This document shows positions 1 through 6,563 of a stretch of DNA of 10,347 nt, piece after piece. The notes under the pieces are model-generated. The model was not told where the DNA came from. It did no database searches and saw only the letters and a list, made by a program, of their open reading frames with translations. Made by a program: the position numbers and the translations under genes. The DNA is from Thermoplasmata archaeon (GTDB taxonomy: Archaea > Thermoplasmatota > Thermoplasmata > Thermoplasmatales > Thermoplasmataceae), in contig JAJZOT010000028.1 in the NCBI GenBank assembly GCA_021847855.1, positions 1 to 10,347 on the forward strand. Reading direction: 5' to 3'. Each line of letters begins with the position of its first letter. Within the stretch, counting starts at the first letter, position 1.

Positions 1-144
1 TACAGAGTTTTCCTGAACGGAATAGACAAGAGGGAGCTGGGAGAAACAGCATCAAATATCGAAAGAGCAACCAAGATCAAGGGATTCGATCTCAGGGTGT
101 TTCAGGATGGCATCTATCTTCTAAAGGGAGGTAGCCAGATATGA
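1..144 (+). CDS. rpl6: 50S ribosomal protein uL6 (L6), 3' end only
   Basis: Frame 1 is open from the window edge and encodes the last 47 residues before a TGA at 142-144. The stretch with [20 protein letters not shown] is the typical C-terminal end of archaeal uL6, a large-subunit protein near the factor-binding/GTPase-associated region. The gene starts outside the window. Its stop overlaps the rpl32e start as ATGA (141-144). The next gene, rpl32e, is the usual archaeal neighbour of rpl6, which supports the call even though only a fragment is visible. Confidence 0.93.
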   Translation, partial: YRVFLNGIDKRELGETASNIERATKIKGFDLRVFQDGIYLLKGGSQI

Positions 145-548
145 GCGACAGAAAACCTTCACTAACAAAGGAAGAAAAAAGGCTGCTGAAGATCAAGAAC
201 GAGCAGGGAAGGAAAAGACCTGCTTTCAGGAGACAGGAATGGTTCAGGTACAAGAAGTTCGACGAGGTATGGAGAAAACCAAGAGGTATGCACTCCAAAC
301 TCAGGGAACATCTTTCCTGGAGGCCACCGAACGTGGACGCGGGTTATAGATCCCCACGGGCTGTCAGAGGTCTTCATCCATCAGGTTTCAGGGAAGTTAT
401 GGTGTACAATCCAGCTGACCTTGAAAAAATAGATGTGGAAAAAGAGGCTGGAAGGATATCTTCAAGGGTGGGATCCAGGAAGAGAATCATGATTCTTGAA
501 AAGGCAGACGAACTTGGGGTAAAGTTACTTAACAGGGGTGAAAACTAA
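141..548 (+). CDS. rpl32e: 50S ribosomal protein eL32 (L32e)
   Basis: The product is 135 residues, a protein of the large subunit found in archaea and eukaryotes but not bacteria. Family signatures are present: a basic N-terminal half with [20 protein letters not shown] (about residues 29-48), then [16 protein letters not shown] (about 68-83). A C-terminal part ends in an Ile/Leu-rich segment ([17 protein letters not shown]). The ATG at 141 is well placed: an AGGGAGGT-type Shine-Dalgarno at about 125-132 lies 8 nt upstream, and the start overlaps the rpl6 stop by 4 nt. It is followed without a gap by rpl19e, so translation is probably coupled. Confidence 0.97.
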   Translation: MSDRKPSLTKEEKRLLKIKNEQGRKRPAFRRQEWFRYKKFDEVWRKPRGMHSKLREHLSWRPPNVDAGYRSPRAVRGLHPSGFREVMVYNPADLEKIDVEKEAGRISSRVGSRKRIMILEKADELGVKLLNRGEN

Positions 549-1004
549 ATGAGAATAGAGACGGCCAAAAGGGTGGCCGCGGAGCAATTCAAGTCAGGTA
601 TCTCACGCGTCTGGATTGATACAAACAGCATCGAGGAGATTCTTGACGCCGCTTCCAGAGCTGACATAAGGACCCTGATCGACAGGAAAGTAATACAGGT
701 AAAACAGAAAAAAGGAAATTCAAACAGCAGACTTAAAAAGAGGATACAGCAGCTTGGAAAGGAAAGAAGGCGTGGAGAGGGTTCAGTCAAAGGAACAAAA
801 TATGCCAGGTTTCCAAGAAAAGACAGGTGGGTAAAGACCATCAGGGCTCTAAGGGATGAACTGAGAAAAATAAGGGTTGAGAAGAATCTGGATTCAAAGA
901 CATACAGAAAGTTCTACAGAGAAATAAAAGGTGGTTCCATAAAGTCAAGGGCCCAGCTGAGATCACACATAACATCCAAACTGGAAAAGGTGGGTAATCA
1001 ATGA
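549..1004 (+). CDS. rpl19e: 50S ribosomal protein eL19 (L19e)
   Basis: The product is 151 residues, the archaeal/eukaryotic eL19, a highly basic large-subunit protein that in known ribosome structures also contributes to a bridge with the small subunit. The N-terminal globular part contains RVWIDTNSIEEILDAASRADIR (about 20-41), the usual L19e start region. It is followed by a basic linker with GEGSVKGTKYARFPRKDRW (about 76-94) and a helical C-terminal arm with KTYRKFYREIKGG. The ATG at 549 begins right after the rpl32e stop, with a strong AGGGGTGA Shine-Dalgarno ending at 541, 7 nt upstream. The 3' end overlaps rpl18 by 4 nt. Confidence 0.97.
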   Translation: MRIETAKRVAAEQFKSGISRVWIDTNSIEEILDAASRADIRTLIDRKVIQVKQKKGNSNSRLKKRIQQLGKERRRGEGSVKGTKYARFPRKDRWVKTIRALRDELRKIRVEKNLDSKTYRKFYREIKGGSIKSRAQLRSHITSKLEKVGNQ

Positions 1005-1486
1005 ACAGACCAAGCGTAATGAAGAGAAAGAGGCTTGGTGTAACCAACTACAAGAAGAGGCTGAGCCTTCTCAAGTCAGGACAGCACAGGCTGGTTATAA
1101 GAGTATCAAGAAAGGGTATAGTTGCGCAGCTTGTTGATTATGATCCTGCAGGTGACAGAATAGCCCTGACAGTTACTGAAAAGACACTGACCAAGCTGGG
1201 AATAAATCTTGAGGGAAACAACACGCAGGTTGCGTATCTTGTGGGTTACAATCTGGGTTTGAAAGCTAAGAAACACAAGATTCACCAGGCCATACTTGAC
1301 ACAGGAAGATTCAACATCATAAAAGGTGGGCGAATTGCCTCCGTCCTCAAGGGTGTTACGGACGCAGGTCTTAAGGTACCACACGAGAAATCTGTATTCC
1401 CAAGCAAGGACAGGCTTGCCGGTAAGCACCTTAAGAACAAGGTGGACATTAAGGCAACAATTCCAATAATGGAGGAGAAAATATGA
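1001..1486 (+). CDS. rpl18: 50S ribosomal protein uL18 (L18)
   Basis: The product is 161 residues, the 5S rRNA-binding protein uL18 of the central protuberance. Seen in the sequence: the basic N-terminal RKRLGVTNYKKRLSLLKSG (about residues 9-27), the archaeal family opening, followed by RLVIRVSRKGIVAQLVDYDP and the later GLKVPHEKSVFPSKDRLAGKH segment (about 125-145). The ATG at 1001 overlaps the rpl19e stop (ATGA) and has AAGGTGG a few bases upstream. It overlaps rps5 by another ATGA at 1483. Nothing is unusual about length or composition. Confidence 0.96.
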   Translation: MNRPSVMKRKRLGVTNYKKRLSLLKSGQHRLVIRVSRKGIVAQLVDYDPAGDRIALTVTEKTLTKLGINLEGNNTQVAYLVGYNLGLKAKKHKIHQAILDTGRFNIIKGGRIASVLKGVTDAGLKVPHEKSVFPSKDRLAGKHLKNKVDIKATIPIMEEKI

Positions 1487-2151
1487 GCGATGAGACATGG
1501 ATCCCTAAAACACAACTGGGAAAGCTGGTTGCTGCCGGCGAAATTAAGACAATGTCAGAGGCATTGAGAACAAAACTTCCACTGAAGGAATACCAGATAG
1601 TGGACTACCTTCTCCCAAACATAGTCGATGAGGTTGTGGATGTTGAGAGGGCACAGAGGATGACAGATTCAGGAAGAAGGATGAATTATTCAGTTACTGC
1701 TGTTGTTGGGAACAGCGACGGTTTTATAGGACTGGGCAGAGGCAAGGCCAAGGAAGCTGCTCCGGCAATAAGGAAAGCTATCAACAATGCGAAGATAAAT
1801 CTCATAGAGATCAGAAGGGGATGCGGTTCATGGGAATGTGGATGTGGAAGAGCACATTCACTACCATTTGAGGTAATAGGGAAATCAGGTTCTGTTGAGG
1901 TCACACTCAAACCGGCTCCACAGGGAGTCGGAAGAGCAGTTGGAGACGTTGCCAAGATAATACTGAGAATGGCTGGAATAGACGATGCATGGGGATTTGC
2001 CAAGGGGCATACCAAAACCACGGTTAACTATGCACTTGCAAGTTTTGATGCAATGAGGAATACCTCAAGAATGAAGATAAATTCCGCAATTCAGCTCAGT
2101 ACGCCAATTTATGTGGGGAGTGTTGGAAATGCTAGCGATAATCAGGATTAG
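1483..2151 (+). CDS. rps5: 30S ribosomal protein uS5 (S5)
   Basis: The product is 222 residues, the archaeal form of uS5, a small-subunit protein near the mRNA entry and decoding region. The double-stranded-RNA-binding S5 domain is at about 66-130, with [20 protein letters not shown]. The C-terminal ribosomal S5 fold follows from about 140 ([28 protein letters not shown]). The archaeal cysteine-containing segment [19 protein letters not shown] is at 111-129 (Cys114, Cys119, Cys121, His125). The ATG at 1483 overlaps the rpl18 stop by 4 nt, with GGAGG at 1471-1475. The 3' end overlaps the chosen rpl30 start by 23 nt. Confidence 0.97.
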   Translation: MSDETWIPKTQLGKLVAAGEIKTMSEALRTKLPLKEYQIVDYLLPNIVDEVVDVERAQRMTDSGRRMNYSVTAVVGNSDGFIGLGRGKAKEAAPAIRKAINNAKINLIEIRRGCGSWECGCGRAHSLPFEVIGKSGSVEVTLKPAPQGVGRAVGDVAKIILRMAGIDDAWGFAKGHTKTTVNYALASFDAMRNTSRMKINSAIQLSTPIYVGSVGNASDNQD

Positions 2152-2620
2152 AGGATCAACCGGAATCAGGCCAAAGGCACAGAAAACTACAGAGTTGCTC
2201 AGGCTGCACAAGATAAATCATCTTGTTCTCATGCCTGAGGATCCCGTTATAAAGGGAATGCTTCAGGAAGCCAAGGACTATCTCACATGGGGGGAAATTG
2301 ACCAGGAAACCCTTACAGTACTTCTGGAAAACAGGACTCTCTTCAAGGGAAGGAAAAAAATCGAGGAGAAGAGTCTCAAGGAAAATACAGGTTTCGCAAC
2401 CTACAAAGCCCTCGCAAAGTCCCTTATTGACGGAAAAGTGAAGTACAGGGATATTAAGGATGTGGTCCCGGTGCTAAGACTGAATCCACCAAGAAAGGGG
2501 TATGAGGCAATTCGCAAGCCTTATCAGATGGGTGGTTCTGCTGGATATCGGGGAAAGGAGATTAACGAACTCATAAAAAGAATGATAAAACCGGGGGTTG
2601 ACCTGAATGGTGAGAACTAG
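2129..2620 (+). CDS. rpl30: 50S ribosomal protein uL30 (L30, archaeal long form)
   Basis: The product is 163 residues, the long archaeal/eukaryotic-type uL30; the bacterial form is only about 60. It opens with [15 protein letters not shown], which is the family start: the core L30 ferredoxin-like domain fills about 1-60 and a helical extension follows. It ends with the conserved [20 protein letters not shown] block (about 116-135) and [12 protein letters not shown]. An ATG 18 nt upstream (2111) is in frame, but I chose 2129 because the L30 homology begins there and GGGGAGTG at 2114-2121 makes a reasonable Shine-Dalgarno. It overlaps rps5 by 23 nt and rpl15 by 14 nt. Confidence 0.95.
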   Translation: MLAIIRIRGSTGIRPKAQKTTELLRLHKINHLVLMPEDPVIKGMLQEAKDYLTWGEIDQETLTVLLENRTLFKGRKKIEEKSLKENTGFATYKALAKSLIDGKVKYRDIKDVVPVLRLNPPRKGYEAIRKPYQMGGSAGYRGKEINELIKRMIKPGVDLNGEN

Positions 2621-3047
2621 AACAAAGAAACAGAGAGGAGGACATTACGGAAGAGGGATGAAATCCGGAAGAGGAAAAGGAAAGAGAGGAGGATCCGGAA
2701 ATGCAGGATTGCACAAGCATCACTGGGTAAGGACACTCATTAACGATCCACTTCATTTTGGAGGGAAAGGATTCACCAGTCACCACCCCGTAAAGGTTGA
2801 GGTTCCACTTACATTATCAGAGCTTTCAAACATTCTTCCCAACCTTGAAAAAAAGGGGTTTGCAAAGAAGGAAGGAAAGATATACCGGATCGATCTGGTA
2901 TCTGCTGGTTATGATAAATTACTTGGAAGTGGGGAATTCAGGGAGAAATCTTTAATAAAGGTGAATAAGGCAACAGAAAAGTCCATAAACAAGCTTTCCG
3001 CTCAGGGGTCAACGGTAGAAGTTAATGGTGGAAATAAAAAGGAATAA
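2607..3047 (+). CDS. rpl15: 50S ribosomal protein uL15 (L15)
   Basis: The product is 146 residues of uL15. The Gly/Arg/Lys-rich N-terminal extension ([20 protein letters not shown], then [10 protein letters not shown]; about 5-34) threads into rRNA in ribosome structures. [19 protein letters not shown] (about 38-56) is characteristic of the archaeal protein. The C-terminal L15 domain includes [18 protein letters not shown] and ends near 140 with a polar tail. The start overlaps rpl30 by 14 nt, with a G-rich GGGGGTTGA just upstream. The gene overlaps secY by 23 nt, the classic rpl15-secY junction of the spc operon. Confidence 0.96.
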   Translation: MVRTRTKKQRGGHYGRGMKSGRGKGKRGGSGNAGLHKHHWVRTLINDPLHFGGKGFTSHHPVKVEVPLTLSELSNILPNLEKKGFAKKEGKIYRIDLVSAGYDKLLGSGEFREKSLIKVNKATEKSINKLSAQGSTVEVNGGNKKE

Positions 3048-4785
3048 GAGAGCAGCAATACCCATAATTGCTGTCTTTGCCCTGGTTGTACTGGGGTTCT
3101 GGTACTTTGGGCATCTGGGACTGATAAAACTCATAATAGCCTCGGCTATAACTGCTCCACTGTTTCTGATCGGATATCTCATAGTGAGTTATGCCGGTCC
3201 GAAATCCAGCAAATTATACGGACTTGAAAATTTCACAGCCAAACTACCGGCAGTAAAGAAGGCAAAGGGACACGTGGAGTTCAAGTGGAAAATAATATGG
3301 ACTGCATCTGTTGTTATCCTGTACTTCATACTTACAAACATTTACATCTATGGTTTGAACACCACACAGACGGTTGACGTTTTTGCCTCATTCAGGGCAA
3401 TTTTCGCAGGGGCTTCAGGATCCCTGATGGACCTTGGAATAGGGCCTATTGTCACTGCAAGTATAGTCATGCAGCTGTTTGCAGGTGCGAAAATATTCAA
3501 CATAGACCTTACAAATTCAGAGGACAAGGCCATATATCAGGGAGTCCAGAAACTCCTGGTAATAGTCATGATATTCGTGGAGGCAATTCCACAGGCATTT
3601 GGTTACCTGGTTCCGGACGCGGCACTGGTAAGCAGTATAAACTCAGCAATCCCAGGTTACGGGCAGTTCCTCTCAGAGTCCATCATAATACTCCAGCTAT
3701 TCTTCGGTTCATATCTGGTCTTCCTCATGGATGAGGTTGTTTCAAAATATGGGATAGGATCGGGAATATCGCTGTTCATAGCTGCAGGAGTATCTCAGCA
3801 GCTTGTAACAGGTACTTTCAGCTGGCTCCCATCCACAGCCGGTTCTGCACTTTCACTGATTAATCCTCCAGCCGGGGCGCTTCCGAAGATGTTTTTCATA
3901 CTTGGCCATGCCACATCAGGATACCTTCTCAGCACTGGTTACCTTCAGATACTGTTCCAGCAGCCAAACCCAATTATAGCACTCATAGGAACTCTTTTCA
4001 TATTCTTCATTGTGGCATATTTCCAGAGCAGCAAGATAGAACTGCCCATATCGCATGAACGTGTGCGTGGGGCAAGGGGACGTTATCCACTCCAGCTGCT
4101 CTATGCCTCAAATATACCGGTCATACTTGCCACAGCTCTTCTTGCCAATATATCAATGTGGACATTATTGTTCTGGAGTAGCCCTGTTCTGAGTCATGTT
4201 CCAATTCTCGGGCACGATGCCCTTTTAGGGTCCTATCCCACTGCCACACAGATATCGCAGCTTGGCATATCCAGCACTACTCCCACCGGAGGTCTGGCGT
4301 TTTACCTGTTCACGCCCAGTGGACTTTCAGACTGGTTTTTCCCGCTATTCCAGCCAAGCATATACCAGAACATTCTCCTTGGACATTCATCAATGCAGGA
4401 GCTCGTACACATAATAGCATTTGTTGGATTTATGGCAATTGCGAGCGTTATGTTTGCGAAGTTCTGGATTGAAACCACAAATATGGGTCCTGCATCTGTT
4501 GCCAAACAGATAAGGTCAAGCGGTATGCAGATTCCTGGATTCAGGAGAGACCCGAAGGTCATGGAACGCGTTTTGAAAAAATACATTCCCGCAATAACAG
4601 TATTCAGCGGATTGACTGTGGGACTTCTTGCTGCGGGAGCTGATCTGATAGGAACTGTTGGTAATACAAGCGGAACAGGTCTCCTGCTTGCCGTAGGTAT
4701 AGTTATCCAGTTCTATGAAGCCATGGGAAGAGAACAGCTGATGGAGATGCATCCCGTCATAAGGCAGTTCTTTGTTGGTGGTTAA
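3025..4785 (+). CDS. secY: Protein translocase channel subunit SecY (Sec61 alpha), with N-terminal membrane extension
   Basis: This is the pore subunit of the SecYEbeta translocon in the cytoplasmic membrane. Canonical SecY begins at about residue 65 (LYGLENFTAKLPAVKKAKGH, amphipathic entry helix) and runs to 586. TM1 is about 90-110 and the plug/TM2 region about 120-152 with LGIGPIVTASIVMQ. Other landmarks are DEVVSKYGIGSGISLFIAAG (236-255), SNIPVILA (362-369), the cytosolic loop with GFRRDPK (505-511) and LKKYIPAITVFSG. In front lie about 60 extra residues with two hydrophobic segments (about 12-30 and 33-57). At 586 residues it is long; from memory M. jannaschii SecY is near 436. Segments at about 265-310 and 390-455 are also expanded. 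The ATG at 3025 has an adjacent GTG at 3028; the next in-frame ATG is inside the core, so the extension is probably translated. Confidence 0.96.
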   Translation: MVEIKRNKRAAIPIIAVFALVVLGFWYFGHLGLIKLIIASAITAPLFLIGYLIVSYAGPKSSKLYGLENFTAKLPAVKKAKGHVEFKWKIIWTASVVILYFILTNIYIYGLNTTQTVDVFASFRAIFAGASGSLMDLGIGPIVTASIVMQLFAGAKIFNIDLTNSEDKAIYQGVQKLLVIVMIFVEAIPQAFGYLVPDAALVSSINSAIPGYGQFLSESIIILQLFFGSYLVFLMDEVVSKYGIGSGISLFIAAGVSQQLVTGTFSWLPSTAGSALSLINPPAGALPKMFFILGHATSGYLLSTGYLQILFQQPNPIIALIGTLFIFFIVAYFQSSKIELPISHERVRGARGRYPLQLLYASNIPVILATALLANISMWTLLFWSSPVLSHVPILGHDALLGSYPTATQISQLGISSTTPTGGLAFYLFTPSGLSDWFFPLFQPSIYQNILLGHSSMQELVHIIAFVGFMAIASVMFAKFWIETTNMGPASVAKQIRSSGMQIPGFRRDPKVMERVLKKYIPAITVFSGLTVGLLAAGADLIGTVGNTSGTGLLLAVGIVIQFYEAMGREQLMEMHPVIRQFFVGG

Positions 4786-5340
4786 ATGCGGGTTGTCATA
4801 TCAGGTGTGGCCGGGGTTGGAAAATCCACGGTTCTTGAAATTGTTAAAAAACGCTCCAACTATGACATCATAAATTTTGGGACTCTTATGTATGAGATGG
4901 CCAGAGATATCAAGCTGGTGAGCAACAGGGATGAACTCAGGAAACTGAATATTGACACCCAGATAAACCTCCAGAAGAAAGCGTCATCAGCAATCGGTCA
5001 TATGAATGATGTAATAATAGACACCCATATGTCCATTAAATCTCCCAGAGGATACCTGCCGGGACTGCCTGAATGGGTTTTGAGGGAATTGAAAGTTTCA
5101 TCATACTTTGTACTGGAAGCCGATCCTGAAACCATAAAGGCGAGAAGAGAGCTTGATGGCACAAGATCCAGGGATGAGGACAAGGTTAATGAAATAAGAG
5201 AGCATCAGGAGATAAACAGGTATTATGCGGCTGCTTATTCGGTATATACCGGTGCCACTGTAAACTACATAACAAATGTTGAAGGCAAACCGGAAGTGGC
5301 AGCCGAGAAAATTGTGGGAAGGTTGATGTTCGTTGGTTGA
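4786..5340 (+). CDS. adkA: Archaeal adenylate kinase, AdkA type
   Basis: The product is 184 residues. It is predicted to catalyse reversible phosphate transfer between ATP and AMP to give two ADP. The P-loop GVAGVGKST is at residues 7-15. The archaeal AdkA signature DTHMSIKSPRGYLPGLPEWV is at 79-98. The lid-like basic segment RRELDGTRSRDED is at about 120-132, and REHQEINRYYAAAYS follows. It belongs to the archaeal AdkA family, distinct from bacterial Adk. The ATG follows the secY stop without a gap, with GGTGG at 4777-4781. Position directly after secY is conserved in many archaea and, with an unrelated Adk, in bacteria. Confidence 0.94.
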   Translation: MRVVISGVAGVGKSTVLEIVKKRSNYDIINFGTLMYEMARDIKLVSNRDELRKLNIDTQINLQKKASSAIGHMNDVIIDTHMSIKSPRGYLPGLPEWVLRELKVSSYFVLEADPETIKARRELDGTRSRDEDKVNEIREHQEINRYYAAAYSVYTGATVNYITNVEGKPEVAAEKIVGRLMFVG

Positions 5341-6046
5341 AAATAAGATAGACACACAAAAACAGCAGGCAGACCAGATGAAGAAGATGATGGGCTACCA
5401 GATGCTTCCCATGCTCATGAGTTTTGTTCTGCTGATAATCATTGCAAATCCATCCTTGAGAAGTGTGATAGGTGGAGCACTGAATGATGTTTTCATGCCC
5501 GTTTTCGGGTTCAATTATGCGTATCCGCTTATCAGCATCCTGATCAGTGGAATTATCATCGGTCTCATTACATCCATTCCAAGATATTTCTTCACCGACT
5601 GGATAAGGATGGGGAAAGCACAGCTCAGGATGAGAGCTTTCCAGAAGGTCATGAGGGAAGCTTACAGGAGCGGCCAGAAAGATAAGATTCAGAAGCTGAG
5701 CAAGATGCAGTCGAGCATGATGATGGAACAGAACATGGTTCAGATGAATCAGATGAAACCCCTCATGGTTCTGAGCATATTCACTTTCCTCATTGTCATA
5801 TGGCTTTTCTACTTTATCAGCGCACTTCCATACCAGATGATATCTGTTCCCTGGTCATTCAACGTGAACATTGCAACATCACATCTCTGGGTTTTCCCGG
5901 CATGGATTGAGGTGGAGTTCATTGCCAGTCTTGTAATTGGATACTTCGTCAGCATGATAATAAAATTCTTTGACTTTTCATACAGGCTGAAAAAGTACCA
6001 GTCTGAAAATCCGGGGCAGATAGAATACAATGCGGGTAACAATTAG
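5333..6046 (+). CDS. DUF106 integral membrane protein (Ylp1/EMC3/TMCO1-like, probable Oxa1-superfamily insertase)
   Basis: The product is 237 residues with hydrophobic segments at about 24-42, 64-83, 143-164 and 192-213. A long charged, methionine-rich cytosolic linker lies at about 92-142. This architecture and its position after secY-adkA match the archaeal DUF106 family (for example MJ0480), related to the YidC/Oxa1/Alb3 and EMC3/TMCO1 insertases. A role in membrane protein insertion is inferred from the family. The chosen start is TTG at 5333: it is the first possible start after an in-frame stop, overlaps adkA by 8 nt and follows GGGAAGG at about 5316-5322. A shorter form from the ATG at 5378 would lose 15 polar residues only. 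The 3' end overlaps cmk by 17 nt. Confidence 0.88.
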   Translation: MVENKIDTQKQQADQMKKMMGYQMLPMLMSFVLLIIIANPSLRSVIGGALNDVFMPVFGFNYAYPLISILISGIIIGLITSIPRYFFTDWIRMGKAQLRMRAFQKVMREAYRSGQKDKIQKLSKMQSSMMMEQNMVQMNQMKPLMVLSIFTFLIVIWLFYFISALPYQMISVPWSFNVNIATSHLWVFPAWIEVEFIASLVIGYFVSMIIKFFDFSYRLKKYQSENPGQIEYNAGNN

Positions 6047-6563
6047 CGGGCCTATTGGCAGCGGCAAGTCCACTGTTGGAAGACAGCTTGCCTCCAGGTT
6101 ATCATACAAATTCATTTCAGGAGGGGTGTTTTTCAGGTCACTTGCCAGGGATCATGGCATGACCATAGAAGAATTCAACAGATATGCTGAAACCAGGCCT
6201 GAGATTGATCAAAAGCAGGATAATATGATTCTTGAGTTCCTGCGGGACAACGACAACATAGTTCTGGAATCAAGACTGGCCGGGTGGCTCTGTGTCAGGA
6301 ACAGTCTGGATGCATTCAAGATTTTCCTGAATGCTTCATTCAACACAAGAGTCCAGCGGGTCAGTTACCGTGACCAGAACAACGAAACCGGCGAAATGGT
6401 AAAAATGAGGGAGGAATCAGAGTGTCTCAGGTACCGTAAATTCTATGGAATAGATTATAGCCTTACAGGCATTTATGATCTTGTAATTGACACCGATACT
6501 CTTTCGGTTGAAGAAGTGGTGAATAAAATTGATGAATCAATCAAGGGAAAAAATTTCTGCTGA
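6030..6563 (+). CDS. cmk: Cytidylate kinase, short archaeal type
   Basis: The product is 177 residues. It is predicted to phosphorylate CMP (and dCMP) with ATP. The P-loop GPIGSGKST is at residues 7-15. FISGGVFFRSLARDHGM (about 28-44) is the NMP-binding region. REESECLRYRKFYGIDY at 127-143, followed by YDLVIDTDTLS, is the signature end of archaeal CMP kinases. It is shorter than bacterial Cmk (about 225), as usual in archaea. It overlaps the DUF106 gene by 17 nt upstream and cbf5 by 32 nt downstream. In many methanogens rpl34e precedes it and rpl14e follows it; neither is present here. Confidence 0.94.
   Translation: MRVTISGPIGSGKSTVGRQLASRLSYKFISGGVFFRSLARDHGMTIEEFNRYAETRPEIDQKQDNMILEFLRDNDNIVLESRLAGWLCVRNSLDAFKIFLNASFNTRVQRVSYRDQNNETGEMVKMREESECLRYRKFYGIDYSLTGIYDLVIDTDTLSVEEVVNKIDESIKGKNFC

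Noticed and set aside
1106..1498. 130-codon minus-strand open frame opposite rpl18
   Set aside because: It is the antisense shadow of a well-conserved ribosomal protein gene; its translation has no recognisable domain and its base composition is explained by the plus-strand gene.
2111..2128. Upstream in-frame ATG for rpl30
   Set aside because: L30 homology begins at MLAIIRIRG (ATG 2129), and the GGGGAGTG ribosome-binding site would lie inside the coding sequence if 2111 were used.
2951..2959. TATA-like TTTAATAAA within rpl15 as an internal promoter for secY
   Set aside because: AT-rich words like this occur by chance in Lys/Asn/Leu codons; it lies in a continuous, overlapping operon and has no other support.
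5384..5394. C-box-like ATGATGG as part of a C/D guide RNA
   Set aside because: It encodes conserved-looking Met residues of DUF106, and I see no matching D box and paired C'/D' boxes at suitable distance.
6529..6531. TTG as the start of cbf5
   Set aside because: An ATG follows immediately at 6532 with suitable Shine-Dalgarno spacing, so the TTG is not needed.
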